From Botryococcus braunii (lineage: Eukaryota; Chlorophyta; Trebouxiophyceae): a stretch of DNA of 10,000 nt. A program made the position numbers and the translations under genes. The stretch lies in the NCBI GenBank assembly GCA_002005505.1, contig KV908376.1:130001-140000 (forward strand), in the 5' to 3' direction. Of this stretch, positions 1 to 10,000 are shown piece by piece (the stretch's first letter is position 1; every line of letters begins with the position of its first letter). Below the pieces are notes generated by a model, which saw only the letters and a list, made by a program, of their open reading frames with translations, was not told the DNA's origin and did no database searches.

Positions 1-150
1 TTCTCGCAAGGTGATATTAAGAGTTAAAGCCTGGCCACAGATTTTCAATGGACGTCACAGGAAAACTGTGTCCAGGCAATAGCAATGTCACGTGCCATAC
101 GTGTGCACAAGGGATCATAGAGGTGGGTTCAGTGGATCATTAGCCCACAC
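1..150 (-). other. Partial intron 3 of the oxidoreductase gene
   Basis: Intron sequence begins at the donor at 150-149 and runs to the left edge. I see no repeat or conserved coding segment in it. A CACGTG hexamer at 89-94 is noted but has no supporting context. Confidence 0.5.
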
Positions 151-274
151 CTTCTCAACTTCTGATATGGACTCCCTATGACTGTCAGCTACGAGCTTCG
201 CCCGGAAAGGCCCAAACTCGTCTTCCAAGACGTAGTAGTAGTCGTCATTCCACATCATCAAGTGTGCTGTTGTC
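151..274 (-). CDS. Oxidoreductase exon 3
   Basis: The acceptor is GTGCAG at 275-277. The exon codes for TTAHLMMWNDDYYYVLEDEF followed by a helix ending ISEVEK, and stops in phase 0 at the donor AAG|GTGTGG. The TTAHL and DDYYY stretch matches the family. Positions 1-150 show no convincing next exon (the best acceptor there is soon followed by a stop), so the next exon is probably off the window. Confidence 0.8.
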
Positions 275-923
275 CTGCACGCAACAATAACGCAGCATAT
301 CTGAACAACAAATATCATTAACCAATTTTAAGACTAAACAAAGTGATTGATTAGACACCGAGTACTCACAGTGCATGATAGTCTAAATACGGATGGGCAA
401 AACCAGGACATGGTACCTTCCCGTCTGCCCACTGGCAATGGTCCTTCCCTCCAACAAGATGACTTTCAGATCACCTGAAACCATGAAAATCATCATTAAT
501 ATATATCTACGGCACAATCTACAACATCACAGAGCCTTGAACCAGCCCGATGATCTCAGACTCACTTTTTTTCGCCAGTTGATATGCAATAGAAAGACCC
601 GCAATACCACCTCCCACAACAACCACGTCAGCTGTAGCATTTTCAGTCAATTTTGGATAAGTTGGGGGCTCTTGCTCCTCCTGTCGCCAAACCGTCCGTG
701 CCAATCCCGGAATGTGACCATTGTGGGACTCCGCTCGCACCACCAAGGACGCCCTTCTGTCAAAACGACTATTTGGTACTGAGCAACTGCTGCTCAAGGT
801 ATGCTGAAATGGAACACGGAGATTCCTAAAACTCGACGGAATTGAACAAGTCGCGGCCCCCCGACACCGGATGGCTGAGCCTGATGTATGCATTTGAGTG
901 GTGAGGAGTGTACCCGACGTCAT
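151..923 (-). CDS. FAD-dependent oxidoreductase, DAO family, plastid-targeted (5' part, exons 1-3)
   Basis: Three exons join to 180 residues: 923-566, 474-417 and 274-151, with introns of 91 and 142 nt that have GT and AG ends and matching phases. Seen: residues 1-64 are rich in Ser, Thr and Arg and end in SLVVRA, like a chloroplast transit peptide cut after Ala64. A beta strand followed by GGGIAG (104-109) is the dinucleotide-binding motif of FAD enzymes. Exon 2 gives the second strand, VILLEGRTIASGQTGR (124-139), and exon 3 continues TTAHLMMWNDDYYY. From family knowledge: GxTGRTTAHL after the Rossmann glycines is typical of the DAO-type oxidoreductases of cyanobacteria and algae that often carry a C-terminal Rieske [2Fe-2S] domain. 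That part is outside the window, so the Rieske domain is inferred. The start is fixed by an in-frame TAG 18 nt upstream. The phase-0 donor AAG|GTGTGG at 150-149 leads off the left edge. The substrate is unknown. Confidence 0.85.
417..474 (-). CDS. Oxidoreductase exon 2 (58 nt)
   Basis: This small exon lies between acceptor TTTCAG (475-477) and donor AG|GTACCA (GT at 416-415). It encodes SDLKVILLEGRTIASGQTGR with both end codons split. Its phases match exons 1 and 3 exactly. It contains the acidic residue (Glu128) at the end of the second beta strand, which in this fold usually binds the FAD ribose. Confidence 0.85.
566..923 (-). CDS. Oxidoreductase exon 1: transit peptide and FAD-binding glycines
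   Basis: The ATG is at 921-923 and 119 full codons plus one base end at the donor A|GTGAGT (GT at 565-564). The exon carries the putative transit peptide, a linker with the family-like segment EPPTYPKLTENATADVVVV, and GGGIAGLSIAYQLAKK. Reading through the donor gives a short, meaningless tail. The spliced product continues the Rossmann fold instead. Confidence 0.85.
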
Positions 924-1072
924 TTTAAAATATATTTGCTACTGTTGAGGAAGACTAAGTGATATTGCAACACAGCAGGAAGCTTGTCGTTGTCCTTGTC
1001 GATTGCATGTACGACATAATTTTGGGATGCCGATGTGTTTCGTCCGCATTTGGCCCAATGATTTGGAACGTG

Positions 1073-1102
1073 CAATTGTACTGCCATACAATTGTACTGC
1101 CA
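1073..1102. repeat. Tandem pair of a 14-bp motif
   Basis: CAATTGTACTGCCA occurs at 1073-1086 and again at 1089-1102 (period 16). It lies about 150-180 bp upstream of the oxidoreductase start codon, so it could be a duplicated promoter element. No known factor site is recognised. Confidence 0.6.
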
Positions 1103-1478
1103 CACCGTGGGACACACGTTTTCCAACAGATGAGTTTTCCCCTTCCTACGGCACTCTCTCCTTCTTTCTCCAATGGAACACGCACGCCCTCGCCTAGCAT
1201 GTGGGGAGTTTGCAGACTTCGGAATTCCAATAATATTTCCTTCCTTCCCACGTTCAGCATTACAGTGTCTACCCAGTCTGTGTCCACATCAACAAAAGGA
1301 CACAACCGCAATGTGTATTTCTGGTCTCACGAACTAGGACATGTCCCAGCTGTAGAACTTCGTTCTATGCTTCCACTGTGCATATTCGCACAACTATGCA
1401 ACCACACGCCCCCGTCCCCCCAGCGGCGCCCACCCCTCCATCCATTGCTCCCTCCCCCCCTCTCTCTCCCCCTTCTCC

Positions 1479-1488
<10 letters not shown>

Positions 1489-1563
<75 letters not shown>
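1489..1563. repeat. (CT)n microsatellite
   Basis: About 37 uninterrupted CT units, preceded by C-runs and short CT-rich stretches from 1450. The purine strand is (GA)n. Confidence 0.98.
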
Positions 1564-1565
<2 letters not shown>

Positions 1566-1731
1566 CTCCACTCTTTCTCTCTCCCCCTACCCCTCTCTCT
1601 CCCACCCATACACGTTCACGCATATTCCCACACCCCTTACCCTTTTTCTCCTCCTTCGCTTCGCCATCTCCCAGGGTGGGGGAGCACATGCCCCCCATTA
1701 CCCCCGCGTTGCTCATACGGGTATGGCCGTG

Positions 1732-1983
<252 letters not shown>

Positions 1984-2657
1984 AAAAAGGCAAGACCTTT
2001 GATCGAATACAGCTGTCAGGCCAAGGAAACATGGGGACAGGAGAGGCGTCTGCTCTTACGCAAGTCAATGCAAAGCAGTGCGGATGCACACTGCACCTTG
2101 ACGAGATCAAGGGGGTGCTGGCCTATGTGAACTTGATTAAAAACAATTGGCTGATGCGGACGGGAATTAAAAGAACCCACTGATGCCATATTACAATGGC
2201 CCATAATGAACTGCTCATACGGGGGACACGGGCGTGGATACCTTGACAGGTCTGGACCTTCCTGTTAGCATTGTAAGGGTTCATCGACAACACGGACCAA
2301 ACTGGATTCAAGTCTCACACATCCTAAACCGTTCTTAAGTCACACGAAACGACTCAGTGAGGACGAGCACCCCCTGGGCGCGAAATATCTCCACGTGCAC
2401 TGGGCTCTCTGCCCGAGCCAAAACAGAACTCGCATGTCGTCTTCGCAGCAGTTACCAAACCTCTGGTCGCCAGTACCGGCCCCACATGAGACTGGCTGCA
2501 GGCGCCCTCCACGTGGCTGTGACCTTAAAAGGGTAACAACATTTATCCTTATAAGGATGAGTTCATTAAGTGACATGCGGCGAAGTCCCACTTTTGAGCT
2601 TAAATAATTTGCAATCACATGCGCGGGCGGCCGCCCGCCCACCCACCCGCCCGCCAG

Positions 2658-2713
2658 CATGCGCGGCCGCATGCGCGCACGCACGCGCGCCCACATGCGC
2701 GCACGCACGCGCG

Positions 2714-2773
<60 letters not shown>

Positions 2774-2784
2774 CGCACACACAC
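2658..2784. repeat. Alternating purine-pyrimidine tract (GC)n/(GCAC)n/(AC)n
   Basis: A CpG-rich alternating tract passes into (AC)n at about 2720, with GCAC interruptions near 2767 and 2775. It is preceded by a GC-rich stretch with two NotI-like GCGGCCGC sites (2627 and 2663 areas). It lies 3' of the NOL6 stop codon. Long alternating GC/AC runs are classic Z-DNA formers. Confidence 0.95.
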
Positions 2785-2840
2785 CTCCTAAGCCATATCT
2801 GAAGACATCTGGACGTCTCCACGGGACTTTAGATGCTCGA

Positions 2841-2926
2841 GGTCCATCAGAGGTCGTGGAGGTCCCTCAGAGGTCGTGGAGGTCCCTCAGAGGTCCTGGA
2901 GGTCCCTCAGAGGTCCTGGGGGTCCC

Positions 2927-2930
<4 letters not shown>
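2841..2930. repeat. 20-bp minisatellite at the end of the NOL6 coding sequence
   Basis: About 4.5 copies of a 20-bp unit (GGTCCCTCAGAGGTCSTGGA on the plus strand). Each unit itself contains two GAGGTC-like halves. The last copy runs into the NOL6 stop: TGAGGGACC on the minus strand includes the stop codon at 2927-2929, and the TGA recurs every 20 nt downstream. Confidence 0.95.

Positions 2931-10000
<7,070 letters not shown>

Noticed and set aside
151..923. Bacterial contamination as source of the oxidoreductase
   Set aside because: Two phase-consistent GT-AG introns and a transit-peptide-like N terminus show it is a nuclear eukaryotic gene.
2340..2620. Minus-strand frame ending CTWRYFAPRGCSSSLSRFV
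   Set aside because: It begins inside the GC/AC repeat, resembles no family I know and has no clear splice context. It probably lies in the 3' flank of NOL6.

Overview
The window is nuclear DNA from a eukaryote with spliceosomal introns, most likely a photosynthetic one. Two protein-coding genes lie on the minus strand, both cut off by the window edges. The left gene encodes a FAD-dependent oxidoreductase of the amino-acid-oxidase fold whose first ~64 residues look like a plastid transit peptide, which points to a plant or alga. The very high content of (CT)n, (CA)n and (GA)n tracts and of minisatellites is unusual for land plants. A charophyte alga of the Chara type is my best guess, at low confidence and from general impression only.

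Layout from left to right: 1-150 is intron sequence of the oxidoreductase gene. 151-923 holds its first three coding exons, ending at the start codon at 921-923. 924-2926 is the interval between the genes, about half of it simple repeats, including a composite (CT)n/(CA)n/(GCAC)n/(CT)n array at 1489-1979. 2927-10000 is the 3' part of a gene for NOL6/Nrap (yeast Utp22), a component of the small-subunit processome in the nucleolus. I could rebuild nine consecutive coding exons (called w1 to w9, from right to left). All eight introns between them have GT and AG ends, and every reading phase fits, giving 599 residues down to the stop codon at 2927-2929. The 5' half of the gene is beyond the right edge.

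The exons occupy only about 1.8 of 7.1 kb. Each of the eight NOL6 introns carries at least one tandem array: (CA)n/(GT)n, (GA)n, or a minisatellite with an 18, 31, 35 or 64 bp unit. Several arrays sit directly against splice sites or the stop codon and contain copies of splice-site-like sequence. These arrays create long but meaningless open frames on both strands (poly-RE, poly-HT, poly-SL, poly-CV), which I left out.

The two genes share a direction and are about 2 kb apart. Nothing suggests a shared pathway: one product is probably a plastid flavoenzyme, the other a nucleolar ribosome-assembly factor. I found no rRNA, tRNA, transposase, CRISPR array or new defence-like system. The unusual part of the window is the relation between repeat arrays and gene structure.
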